Assembly (NCBI RefSeq): GCF_025370935.1
Contig: NC_133500.1
Span: forward strand, 8,962,187-9,026,186
Source of the DNA: Choristoneura fumiferana
Taxonomy: Eukaryota > Arthropoda > Insecta > Lepidoptera > Tortricidae
Length of the DNA stretch: 64,000 bases
Direction of reading: 5' to 3'
The notes beneath the pieces are model-generated. The model ran no database searches. It worked only from the letters and a program-made list of their open reading frames with translations, and was not told the origin of the DNA. Position numbers and translations under genes: made by a program. Each line of letters opens with the position of its first letter. The stretch's first letter is position 1. Positions 1 through 12,500 of the stretch are shown here, in pieces.

Positions 1-278
1 CCCACTTCTGGGCACAGGCCTCCTCTGAACAAGAGGGCTTGGGCGATAGTTCCCACGCGGGCCCAGTGCGGATTGGGAACTTCACACGCACCATTGAATT
101 GCTTCGCAGGTTTGTGCAGGTTTCCTCACGATGTTTTCCTTCACCGCAAAGCTCGTGGTAAATTTCAAATGTAATTCCGCACATGAATTTCGAAAAACTC
201 GGAGGTGCGAGCCGGGGTTTGAACCCACGACCCTCTGTTTGAAAGGCGATAGGTCAAACCACTAGGCCACCACGGCTA
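1..278 (-). mobile_element. tRNA-derived SINE (family 1), truncated by window edge
   Basis: Read on the minus strand from 278 it starts with a tRNA-like head: box A-like TGGCCTAGTGGTTTG and box B-like GGTTCAAACC. It is followed by a body with CTCCGAGTTTTTCG, TGTGCGGAATTAC and the widely dispersed lepidopteran motif GGAGGCCTGTGCCCAG. Body pieces recur at 17640-17700, 26490-26650 and 48030-48126. Confidence 0.75.
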
Positions 279-314
279 TATTATTATTATAGTTAAAAAA
301 ATATTTGTTTCCAG

Positions 315-428
315 GATAAAGAACTTAAAGATGCGCTGTCGCAACGCAAACTTGCCATGACGGAGTACAACGAAGTGACAGAACGGCTGGCTGAACTAAG
401 GCAACAGAAGCAAAAGCTGTCACGACAG
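315..428 (+). CDS. gek: gek exon A: coiled coil
   Basis: Acceptor TTTCCAG|GATAAAG and donor CACGACAG|GTATGA enclose 114 nt, 38 codons, phase 0 at both ends. The product (DKELKDALSQRKLAM... to ...KQKLSRQ) is a charged heptad-rich helix. It runs directly into the VRDKEEEL segment of the next exon, as in MRCK, where the coil mediates parallel dimerisation. The reading frame is fixed by absence of stops and by continuity with the next exon. Confidence 0.85.
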
Positions 429-3400
429 GTATGACTGTTTTTGTGAAGGCTAATAGATGTTGTTATTGAACCAGTGAGCGAGTATGTGGTTAGGCGTAGA
501 CGAGCCTACTCTTTGTTCAAAGGACAGACAATCTACCCATAACAGGTTCATCATACAGAGCTAACAATTTCAGCTCATTTAGGGGCTGTTTCACCATCCA
601 TTGATTAGTGTTAACTGACGGTTAAATGCGATACCGTCTCCGTCTATTCGAACAAAACAAATAGAGACGGCATCACATTTAACCGTCAGTTAACACTAAT
701 CAATGGTGGTCTGAGTGGAGAGCCTTGGGGGAGGCCTATGTCCAGCAGTGAACGTCTTTCGGCTGACATGATGATGATGATGATGAATGGATGGTGAAAC
801 AGCCCCTTAGACTTCAAGTGCCTGCAGGTGGTAGGACCTTGTGCAAGGTCCGCCCGGATTGCTACCACCATCTTGCTCGCTAATCCTGCCGTGAAGCAGC
901 AGTGCTTGCATTGTTGTGTTTCGGCGTGGAGAGTAAGACAGCCGGTGAAATTACTGGCACGTGAGGTATCCCACCTTAGGCCTCTAGGTTGGCAACGCGT
1001 CTGCAATACCCCTGGTGTTGCAGATGTTTATGGGCGGTGGTGATCTCTTACCATCAGGAGACCCACTTGCTCGTTTGCCATCCAGTCGTATAAAAAAAAA
1101 AAAAAAAAGCACCAGCAGGTGTTCCGTCGTATTAGGGTAGCGACGAAGACGACGTTCAAAAATCCCTAATTAGTTTTTTTTTTGTAACGTACGACATCAA
1201 GCGAAGTAGCGAAACGAATGACATTTCTAGATTCAACTCTTTTTATTTTATTTATTATTATTTCCTCTAGTGGAAAAGGCAAAGGTTGAACACCATTACA
1301 GCCAAATTTTTCAGTAATTTTTTTCTTCTTTTTTAAGATTCAACTCAATATGAAATGTCGTTTAGCGTAACACTAGACACTTACGCGCTGTCCGTGTCCG
1401 TCCTCCTTTAAAATAAATATTGAAATCAACCACAACAATTCCGAGTAATTATTATCCGGTTCGAAGGACCATAAATGTAGTGGATAGGACTGTATTTAAA
1501 ATAAAGGCGACTGCTTTTGGCAAAATCTTACTTTAATGTCAATTAAAACAAAATCTACTCCCGTCACAAGCCCATAGAGAAAAACTAACATAAATACTAT
1601 GTATAAAACCTAAACTGCAAACCTCCACAGATTGCTTTCAATGCCTTTTCCGAAATCTCTACATTAAGTATTAATTGCCACATTTATCCATATCGATAAG
1701 TGGTCGTTTCCCATCAATACGATCATAGACAATCTAATCATTGCAATGGCAGATATTTTTGAGGGTATTCATTCGTTTCTTCGATTATTGAAGGCAATCT
1801 TATTGAAAATGATATTTTTCAGTGGTTACTTGGTTGATTTCAATACTTTGTGAGTTACTTTAATTATACAACAACATTTTAAGTGATGGTTATTGTGTAA
1901 TCCGAGAAAAAAGCGTGACAGTGTCTTCGAGAAGTGTTTGTTTACATGACAAGACACGGAAGGATGAATAGACTTTAGCTACGCTTAATATCTTACATAA
2001 TTTGTTAATTTGAGGTGCGCGACAAGGAGGAAGAGTTGGAAGTAGCGATGCAGAAGATCGACGCTCTGCGGCAGGACATACGCCGGTCGGACAAGGGCAG
2101 GCGCGAACTCGAAGCGAGATTGGACACTGCTATATCGGAGGCCACTAAGGTAGTCCAAAATCCTATTAAGGTCTTCTTCGTGACAACTTCATTACGTTAA
2201 AATAACAGAATAATACAATAAAATCAGACGTGCTAATTTTGCCGCAAAATATAAATAATCAATAATTCACTATTAGTCACCTCTCGTTAAGTGCCTGAAA
2301 ATTTCCGGTCACATTTCCATCCATCCATCCATCCAATCATTCATTCACTCATCCATCCATCCATCTAATCATTCATTCATTCATTCATCCATCCATCTAT
2401 CCATCCACCCATCCATCCGTCCGTTCGTCCACCTGTCCAACCATCCATCATCCATTTCGTAACCTTGATATGTATTTTTTCTTTCTCCGTATTTCCGTAA
2501 TGTCACGAATCTGTCTTTCTTTTAATTTCGATTCTGTCATATAGTTTGAGTTGTATGTTTGTAAGTTTTTCAATCATGCAAATGTCTTTTAATTTCACAT
2601 GTCATCTCTATCGTTTCAGGAGAGAAAGCTGAGAGAGGAGACGCTCCGTTCGTCGCGGGTGGAGGCTGCCGGGCCTCCCGGCTCCGCCGCCGCCGACGTT
2701 GCCAGGTTACAGGCAGAAGTCGACGCGCTAGAGGTAACAATCATTCTATACTGGTCTATGGCATACAATCTATGCCAGTATGATAAAGAGTTAAACTTTG
2801 TCTATAAGTATATTCGACGACAGAACTTAAAGCCACTGACGTAGCTCGGGTTGCCAGACTTAAGTCATCATCATCATATCGGCCGTAGGACGTCCACCGT
2901 CGTACTGAGGCCTCTCCGCTGTACCTACAGTTGCTAGGTTGGAAGCAGCCTGCATGTCTCGTTAGTGGACGTCCTACGTTGCGATTACCGATCCTAGGTC
3001 TCCATTTGAGAACTTTTCGACCCCACCGGCCATCTTTTCTTCGTGCTATATGATCTGCCCATTGCCACTGCAACGAGCTAATCTGCTTGGCTATGTCGGT
3101 GACCCTCGTTTTTCTGCGTATCTCGAAATTTCTAATTCGATTCCGTAAAGAAATCACGAGCATTGCTTTCTTCATAGCGCGCTGTGCCGGGAGCGTGGAC
3201 AGATTGCTGGCAAGTTGTTGTGAGAAATGTCCGCTGTTCACGAGAGACAAATGAGAGAGCAGAAATTCATTCCTAACACACGAGAGAGTCTGTTTCATGC
3301 GACCAAGTGGTGGCAATAATGTTCCATGATGTTTACTTATTTTATTTTTATTTTAAATTATACATGGCCTGTTCCAGTTGCAATACAAAGAGTCGCTGGC

Positions 3401-6400
3401 CCAACAGCAGGCGCGATACAACTCTGAAATGGCGGCGCTCAGGGACCAGCTGCACGAAAACGACGCGCTCAGGAACGTGCTCAATAGAGAGGTTAGCCTC
3501 AACCAAATAACAGTACAAAACAATTACTGTACAGTAGACTCAGATTACGGCGGTTTTTCACCGGTGGATAGATAGACTCATGAGTGACCCTGTTGCATTT
3601 TTACAAGCGTTTATTTAGTCTGCCCTGTTTGTCTATTGGGGGTAAATCTTGGAAGCTAAATTTGACTCACTTGCTGTGGCTTGAAATTGAGGATACTTAT
3701 GTAAATCTGGTGACATTACAATAATCTGGCAGTGACATCCTGGTCCGACCAGGATCGTCTCCGCGGGAAGGAACTCCTCAATGGTTAATGGCATCGACTT
3801 GAAATTTGGTACGAAAATGTAGTTAAGCTAACAATGCAGGTAAAAAATATATTTTAATACAAGCTTTTTTGCTGACTGTACTTTTACAGTCAGCAAATAA
3901 GCTTGTGTTAAAATATATTTTTTAACAAAACTTACACTTTCTAGTTATGGAATTGTTGATAATTTGTTGATAAAATAACAAAGTCAAGTTAAAGCCAAGT
4001 TGAGAAAGACGTAAGCAAGCAAATGAACTCAATGAAGAAAGTGATGAAAGCTCAAGCAAATAAGACAAGAAAAAAAAAAAAATACAGAAAAAAAAAAAAA
4101 AAAAGCTAGAAAAGCTAAAGCTTGTTAAAGAATAATATGCCTTGGGCTCGTGTATGTGATACACTGGGTTCGATTCCCAGGACCACTGTAGATACAATTA
4201 AGAAACAAGTTGTTTGTCAGATGGCGGAGAACGGCCGGCGGTGGCAAGCGGAGCGGAGGCAGATGGAACAAGAACTTGAAGAGCTGCGTGCCAAGCGGGA
4301 CACTATGCAACATTGGGAGACACAGGTGGGTCACAAAGTATAAATATATTTGGGGTATTTTGGTGTAAATCGAGAATGAGCCTTTTTGGAAATATGGTGT
4401 TTTGGGCCTAATTTCTTATGAGAAGAAGGGGCTTTCGAAATTAGAGTGTATTGACTAATAGTGCGTTTTGGGACTAGTGCATTCGCCACCGGAAAGATAT
4501 ACAGGACCAAGCAAAGGTCGGTTGCCAATTGTTATATTAACTAAACTTTTTAAATTACCTTGTAGCTACCATGGCGAAATTATTAGTAATATACAGGATG
4601 TCTCTGACTATGGAGATGGTACTAACACATAACTGAGTAACTTTTGTTCTGAAACTTTTCGAAAACATGACCAGTGTTCATTTTATTATAATATCATTTG
4701 GCACTGGTGCAAGTCGATTGCCTTGATGTATCACAACATTATACTAAGATCCGTTTGTTGTAGATCGCGGACATCATACGTTGGGTGGCGGATGAGAAAG
4801 AAGCGCGCGGTTATTTGCAAGCGCTCGCTACCAAGATGACGGAAGAGCTGGAGTATCTTAAGATTGGTGAGTTGTATTTTGTAGTTGAAACCGAGAGACC
4901 GTAAGACCGTTAATTGTGTTAATATTACAAATCTTTTATGGTACTTTAGGGTTTTTTTGTACAAATCTAGATTTTGACTATGACTGAGATCATTCTGAAT
5001 GATTTAGAATCAATGTTTTTAAGACTAAATTCTATGGACATTCTAGTGGTTCTTTTATGGACACTCTAGGTGTTTTTATGGACATTCTAGGTGTTCTTTT
5101 ATAGACACTCTAGGTGTTCTTTAGTGGACACTTTGTGTTTTTATGGACTCTCTGGGTGATCTTTTATGGATACTTTAGGTGTTTTTATGAACACTCTAGG
5201 TGTTCTTTTATAGACACTCTAGGTGTTCTTTAGTGGACACTTTGTGTTTTTATGGACTCTTTGGGGCTTTTATCTTTAGGTGGGCCGGGCACTCGGTGTT
5301 CGCAATGGAGGCTCTTTTATGGACACTCCTGCAGTCCTCGTTTATGGACACTCCAGGTCGGCGTTCTTTGATCACCCGGGTGTTTGTTCCAGCCAGATGA
5401 GAGATACCGCGGCAGCAGTCTGCGAAGGGCTGAGTCGACCCGGGCCGGCGCTGCACAGCCGTGAGGATACGGCGCAGGTCGGCGGGGCTGAGTCGGACCC
5501 GGGCCGAGCTGCTGCACAGCCAGCAGCCAGAGAACTCGGGAGCAGCAGGTGCGAAATGAGTCGGACGCTGCCGAGCTGCTGCACAGCCGAGATACAGGCC
5601 AAGCAGCAGGTCGGCGAGGAGCTGAGTCGGACCCGGGCCGAGCTGCTGCACAGCCAGAGGTGAGAGATACGGGCAAAGCAGCAGGTCTGCGAGGGGCTGA
5701 GTCGGACCCGGGCCGAGCTGCTGCACAGCCAGAGGTGAGACAGATACGGGCCAAGCAGCAGGTCTGCGCGGGCTGAGTCGGACCGGGCCGAGCTGCTGCA
5801 CAGCCAGAGGTGAGACAGATACGGGCCAAGCAGCAGGTCGGCGAGGGGCTGAGTCGGACCCGGGCCGAGCTGCTGCACAGCCAGAGGTGAGAGATACGGG
5901 CCAAGCAGCAGGTCGGCGAGGGGCTGAGTCGGACCCGGGCCGAGCTGCTGCACAGCCAGAGGTGAGACAGATACGGGCCAAGCAGCAGGTCGGCGAGGGG
6001 CCGAGTCGGACCCGGGCCGAGCTGCTGCACAGCCAGGGGTGATACAGACATGTGCATATATGTGGTGCATAATATGCGCCAAACGCGCCAGCTTAACTTA
6101 GCCACTTAATACCTTTTTTTATGGATCTAAAGGAAAACTAGACTTAGCGTATTAGCTAATAAGCTTTTACAGACTTATCTCAGTGAGTATGAGTATGTAT
6201 CTTAGTCAGTATAATGTCTAACAAACACGACCAGTCATTTTGTCACTGCGTACGGTTTTTCACTTACAGTACAAAAGCATCCATTGTGTCTCTTACAAAC
6301 ACATTAGCCTACTAACCTAACTCTTGCTTCTCGCTTTGCACTCTCGACACGTCGCTGGGGTCGCCCGGCGATCAAATGATATTTCTCGCGATAGAGAAAC

Positions 6401-9400
6401 GCCTCCAGCAGCGTTTTCAGTTCGAGATCTTATGTTTCATGCGAGAGATTTGGCCTTAGGGAAAAACCTCTGAGCCGCGCCATTCCGTGTACGTGTATTT
6501 ATGATATTGTAATTTGTAGGCATGATAATGACAACGGAAACAGATACAATTTGACACGACATTGTCCCAACTCAGCGTGATATCGGCCTTCTGCCACAGT
6601 TTTGTCTTGAATCTTGCTGGTTTTTCATGTTTTAAATAGTGATACATTTATATTTTTCGTCCAGGGAACTGCTAGAAACGCGGCAGAGGCTCGATGCGCT
6701 AGCGCATGACATGAAGCGTAAGGAGCAGCACATACGAGAGATGCAGACGCGGCTGGACGCGCCGCACCAACCTTCCAACTCCTGTGAGTATATTGCTATT
6801 GTACATACACTACCACAAAAGATTAGGGCATATACTTATGCGATTAAACTACGTTATCGCTGAAAGCTATATATTTTTACACCTAATTTAATAGTTACAC
6901 CCGTCTGTCTGAGTTGATGTAGCTCCGCCCGGCGGAGCTCCTTTTTTAATGTTCTTTTAATTTTCGATGTCAATAGCTACCATATGATCATTGAACGTTT
7001 TTAGAGTTACTTAAATTGCTGGTATGTTTATTTGCCGGATAATAACTTGACACATTGTGTTTAAAAACTTTGAAAATGAGGTTTATTGAGTTTATTTTTT
7101 TCAGTGGTAGCTTTTACAATTTAAATATTTTATAGGATTTTATCTTTACAGCACAACACATTATTACGTTAAATATAATAAGTTTATTTAGTGCACCTTT
7201 TCTTTTTGTTTTCGTTACATGTTCTCCATCCCATCCAATACAAAAAAATCTTTGCCCATATATGACGTAACCGACCTTATTGTCAAATGGAATTGGGCTC
7301 CCACCACAAAGTCCAACGTCGACAACGGCGGAAAAAACGAAAATAATGTGTCTATGGCTCACAAATATCTATGGACTTTAATCTTTTTTTAACTCTATGT
7401 GAAAAAAAAAATGAAATTGGAACTGTGATTTGAAATTCCAAAACGTTGTTACTCGTTGTTTATTATTGGTTTTTATTTGGATACATTTACGTGTTTCTTT
7501 TGTATACGGCATTTATATTTTATAACGATTGTATTACACGGCATTTACTTTTTTTAACGTTGTTACTGGCCGCGGCCATTGTTTATTAACCCTATTGTTT
7601 ATTTTGTCTATGGTTTCGGATGGATCCTGCGTTGTTTGTATGACAGTTCGGACATGGTTGAGACCGTACATCCCCCTTTTTATAGGGGTGACGTCGTGCC
7701 TATGGGGGGTTGCTATACTCGTGTACCACCATTTGTACGATTGACATTGTCAGTTTTAACAGTTGTAGCATTATTCTGGCGGTAATTATTTAAAAAGGTG
7801 GTTTTAATCAAAAAATCTTCAGTATTCCTTGAAGTACGATTTTTTTATTAGTGAGAGATTATATTGATGTTGAATGTACTTTTAGTTTAAACATGTATGA
7901 CCTATGTTTCAATTGGTTGAAATTATACATAGCGCCTACTTGTACAAACGTTGCTTCAATTTATTTTAAGCGTATCTTAATGTTTAAAGAAACTTTAGAC
8001 TTGACAATTTAATTAACTTCAATGATCTAATTTTAGCAATAAAATTTATACACATGATTCGATATATTGAGGTAATGCTACACCTGTGCGACGTTGGACA
8101 TAATTTTTACCCTTTATTTGTAACACACTATGCAGTTTTAATTTATTTACTTATATTTTATATACCCCAATATTAGCGCTCAAAATTTTCTTTATAAAAA
8201 GAATCTCCGCTAACGAGTAATTTCTAGTCCGTTATTAATACTATTTTCTAGTCCCGTACCAAAGATTTAGCTCTCAATCATTCGAACTAGTCATTTCGTG
8301 ATTTCTATTTAAATTAAGTATTTGATTCGTTATTAAATCTTTGGCGTACTGCCCGTATTGACCTTTCAGACTACTAAGTGGTCGAGTTCGATTCCCGCGT
8401 ATTATACAGCCAGCAACAGAAATGGATGAATACACGACTACTTCTAAAGCAGGGCTTCTCAAAGTGGGGTAATTTGACGGTAGGGGGTTCGCGACAAGGT
8501 TTACGTGATGATGGCTGCAAGACTGACAAGATGATTAAGATTGGTTTTTGGAGTCTTTTTGTATTTTTTATTTCAACTCCAAAGTTACTTATTTGTTGTT
8601 GTTTGTTTCAGTTTGTATTTTCGTTGGCAAGACGATTCTTACCTATATTTGTTACCTTTTATTGAAATAATTAATAAATAATATAGGTACATTATATTAT
8701 GATGATGATTGAAATAAAAATAACCTTAGTTTCTCCAACAGTCAATTTTATTACTTTCGGTTCGCTGTCGTCTAGAAACTTTAACAGGGGTACGTGGAGC
8801 CATCAGTTTGAGAAACCCTGTTCTAAGGTAATAAGAGTGTGTAGATCATTTTGAGCAACACAACGGCTCATCTACTCCTGCTGCTGACTGTACATATTTA
8901 TTTGAAATCGGATGTTTCATATGAGCGTCAGTACTTAGCCGTTTTTGACTCGAAAATAACGTTTCAAACCTTAAAAATTATGAATAAGAATATCTTCGAC
9001 ACAACAACGCAGGATTTATTTATTGTTTAGTTTTAAGTTTATATAGATTTTAGAATCTCATTTATTTTCATTTTGTAAGACTGTAACGTCAATAAAGTAC
9101 TACATTTTTATGTGCATTTACAGTGCACAAGTACGAGAGTCTATGGTCTTTTGGCGTTTTTTAGTTGATTAGTCAGCATCAAATGGTTAACTGGAAGAGA
9201 TCCCTTTAAGGGACAAGTTCGCCTTTGTACATCTCTTTATCTTGTTAATTGTAATTTTCATATATTTTATGTCCAATGAATGAGTTACAATACAATACAA
9301 ATACTTTTATATATAAAACGGTTAGGACGTAAAGAATATGAAATATGAGTCACTTTTTGAGTCTCTTAGAGACTTTAGACACTGCGTGATGGAAAAGTAG

Positions 9401-9525
9401 ACATTTTTTTTATTTCATTAACAAGTTAAACTGTTTCAAATGGGCAAATTGACGGCAGAATCAATTAATCATCTAGTCCTTTCCGTATAATGTATTTTTA
9501 TGTGTATCGAATATGTGTAAATAAA

Positions 9526-9557
<32 letters not shown>

Positions 9558-12500
9558 CTTTACTTTTGTTTTTATGCTTTTTTTTTAAATTTATCTTATC
9601 ACAGTTATCACCACTTTGATATTATGATGCTGGCTATATCAAACTTATTTTTTAACGCGCTTCTGTTAATTTCTTTGCATTTATGTATTAATTTTGCTAT
9701 CCCTTTCCAATTACGAGATACATACGTAAATAATTGTCTTTTGTGAAACTGGTGTACAGTGCTATGTTGTACATAATTAAAGTTGTTTTATTACTTTGTT
9801 GTTTATTTTTGTTATAAAAAAGTTGTCATAAATCTATTTCAGCTTGCATTCAAGTTGAATCTTTTGTGCGTCTCTGAATCTTTTTGCATTTCGTTTTATA
9901 TTGTGGTTTTTTTTGTCCCGTTGGGTCAGCGAAGCGTGAGCGTTACTTCTAACGGGTGTGGCCAGTAATACGAGGAAAAAATTAAAACTTAGATCGTTCT
10001 CGTCAAACTAAACAACATTAGTTCAGCGACTTTTAAAAATAGTAGTCTTTGAATTTTCCTTTTTTCATACAAATTAAATACGCCATCCTAAACGTCGCAT
10101 CAAACATTTTGTTTTACCATCCATTGATTAGTGTTAACCGACAGTTAAATATGATGCCGTCTCTGTCTATTCGAACAAAACAAATAGAGACGGCATCACA
10201 TTTAACCGTCAGTCAACACTAATCAATGGATGGTGCAACAGCTCCTTAATCTCGTATTTTATTTTCACCATAAACGGGCTAAATAAATTTATGACACTTA
10301 TTGTACCCTATGTTGTTGTAATATAAGCTCTATTGATATACAATTAAAGTAGTAAGTTGTGCGCAAGCAGCCAGGCAAGGATCTACGAAGTCGTCAACCT
10401 ACTGGACCGGGAAGGATGAAACTGGTTCGTTCATTTTTAATAACAGTAGCACACTTTTTTACCTTTCTTACTCTACATACCGCCTTGTTGTAGGTTCAAA
10501 AGGTTGGTATGTCGTTATTTGAGTAATTAATTTTGATAGCTCTCAATTTATGTGTCGAGACATATCACATGCAAATTGGTAGGTACAGATCCAGTAAATA
10601 ATGTTTTGCCTTCGTATTTCGTCGGATAAGTTCGTATTTATCTTGATTTCTTAATTAGTTTCAGTAAACTTCAGTGAGCTGGTTGAGGAAGCAAGATAAA
10701 TATAATATAAATTTTCCGACAAAAACGATCGCAAAACATTCACTACATCTGTATCGTAATGTTTTTTTATTTTTATTCGACTCGATGGCAAACGAGCAAG
10801 TGGGTCTCCTGATGGTAAGAGATCACTACCGCCCATAAACATCTGCAATACCAGGGGTATAGCAGACGCGTTGCCAACCTAGAGGCCTAAGATGGGATAC
10901 CTCACGCGCCAGTAGGTTCACCGGCTGTCTTACTCTTCTCGCCGAAACACAACAGTGCAAGCACTGCTGCTTCACGGCAGGATTAGCGAGCAAGATGGTG
11001 GTAGCAATCCGGGCGGACCTTGCACAAGGTCCTACCACCTGCAGAACATGGAGAATACATAACAGATAATAGTAGTTAATGTGACTGTTACATAATTAGA
11101 TGCATTTATCGAGTTTTTAAAGCGTAGTTGTGTACAATTGCATTGTTTTAATATTCAGACATATTATAAACAAGACAAGCTAATCTTTGCAACAAGACAA
11201 ACTTGCAACAAGACAAACTGAACATCAAAGAAATGGCACTATTTGAAAACTTTTCTGACGCCATTAAATAATTTCCTCAGAAGTTGCGTGCTTGCACAAT
11301 GACAGCTGTCAAAATAAAATTGTTGTAGCGTTTTGATGGAATATAAGTGTGCTACCGATTATTTATTTAAATCTCAAGTATCAGTCCTCATAGAAGTAGA
11401 TTTTTGTATGTGATTGTGCATTTGTTTTTGCCCTGGCAACATTGCCTGTTGTTTTCTTTTTTCACACGTCTACAAGAATGACAGCGGGCAATGTTGCGTT
11501 TTGGAGGTGTTAGTTTATTTATGTTTTGTGCTGCGCCCTAGATTATAGTACCTACTCTATGTTCCATATGTAAATACGAGCAAGTGTGAAAGAAACTGAA
11601 TACATACGCCATCACCGTTTTGTAGAAACCTATAGCTTTTTTGTAGTTTTTTTTTTTTTAGTTATAAGTGGGTTATGATTTTGTTATATTTATTTGTTAC
11701 AATAGCTCAGTGATAAGGATGTAAGAGTTGTTTTTAGAATATGGGAGAAGACCAGTTGTTTCAGTGTTTTTAAAGATTTAATAGACATATTAACGAGAAT
11801 TTGGGATAGCGTTGTGTAGTGGTGTTTAGTTGACTTAAGAAAATCCTTTATCACCCCAAGGTTTAATGTCAGTTATGCCTTAAAACATCAAAGGCTTTTT
11901 TTCACTTAGAAGTCAATGTGGCAATCAGCCTTATTGTTATTAAGGTCACAGCTCATTACAGCCACCCGGCACCCGACCAGCACCGCCTCGCCTCGAGCGG
12001 TTATTATTCTTCATATGGATTTGTATGGGCATGCGATCGCCTCACTCGCGAGGTTGCCACTCGTGGACGGCGAGTGGACGACTCGGTGACAGCCCGCTGC
12101 TCGCCGCCATACTGACTATTAGGAAATTCGTGGACCACGCGAGGTCCACTCGTTGTGGACCACCTGTCGACAACGAGTGCACGCCGAAAGTCGAGGCGGT
12201 ACTGGTCGGGTGCCGGGGGGCTCTAATGAATTGTGATGATACTGATGTAGGAACTGTCACAAAGAAATGGTAAATAACTTACTTCGCCGACTATAGTTAC
12301 CATTGGCATACCAACACAGTATAAGTAACATAATTAATAATAATTTTCATTACGTTCTGACGTTGACTTATTTGTTGTTTTTATAATCGCTAATTTGAAA
12401 CGTGACATTAGTAGCACCAAAAGGTACATGACTCAGTTTGTTTGAGCGCACATGCGCTCACCCACCACGTCGTCCAATGCTTAAGTTTGTCGCCGATTTT

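Noticed and set aside
4130..4200. tRNA gene
   Set aside because: Box B-like GGTTCGATTCCC is present but no full cloverleaf or box A; likely a SINE relic just before exon E.
5250..6105. Minus-strand ORFs of 236-262 codons rich in Ala/Arg/Pro
   Set aside because: Opposite strand of the exon G array; repeated composition and no homology.
7529..7785. Two overlapping hydrophobic ORFs
   Set aside because: No splice or homology support; composition matches AT-rich intron.
8340..8410. tRNA gene near 8385
   Set aside because: Isolated box B-like motif only; no pairing arms.
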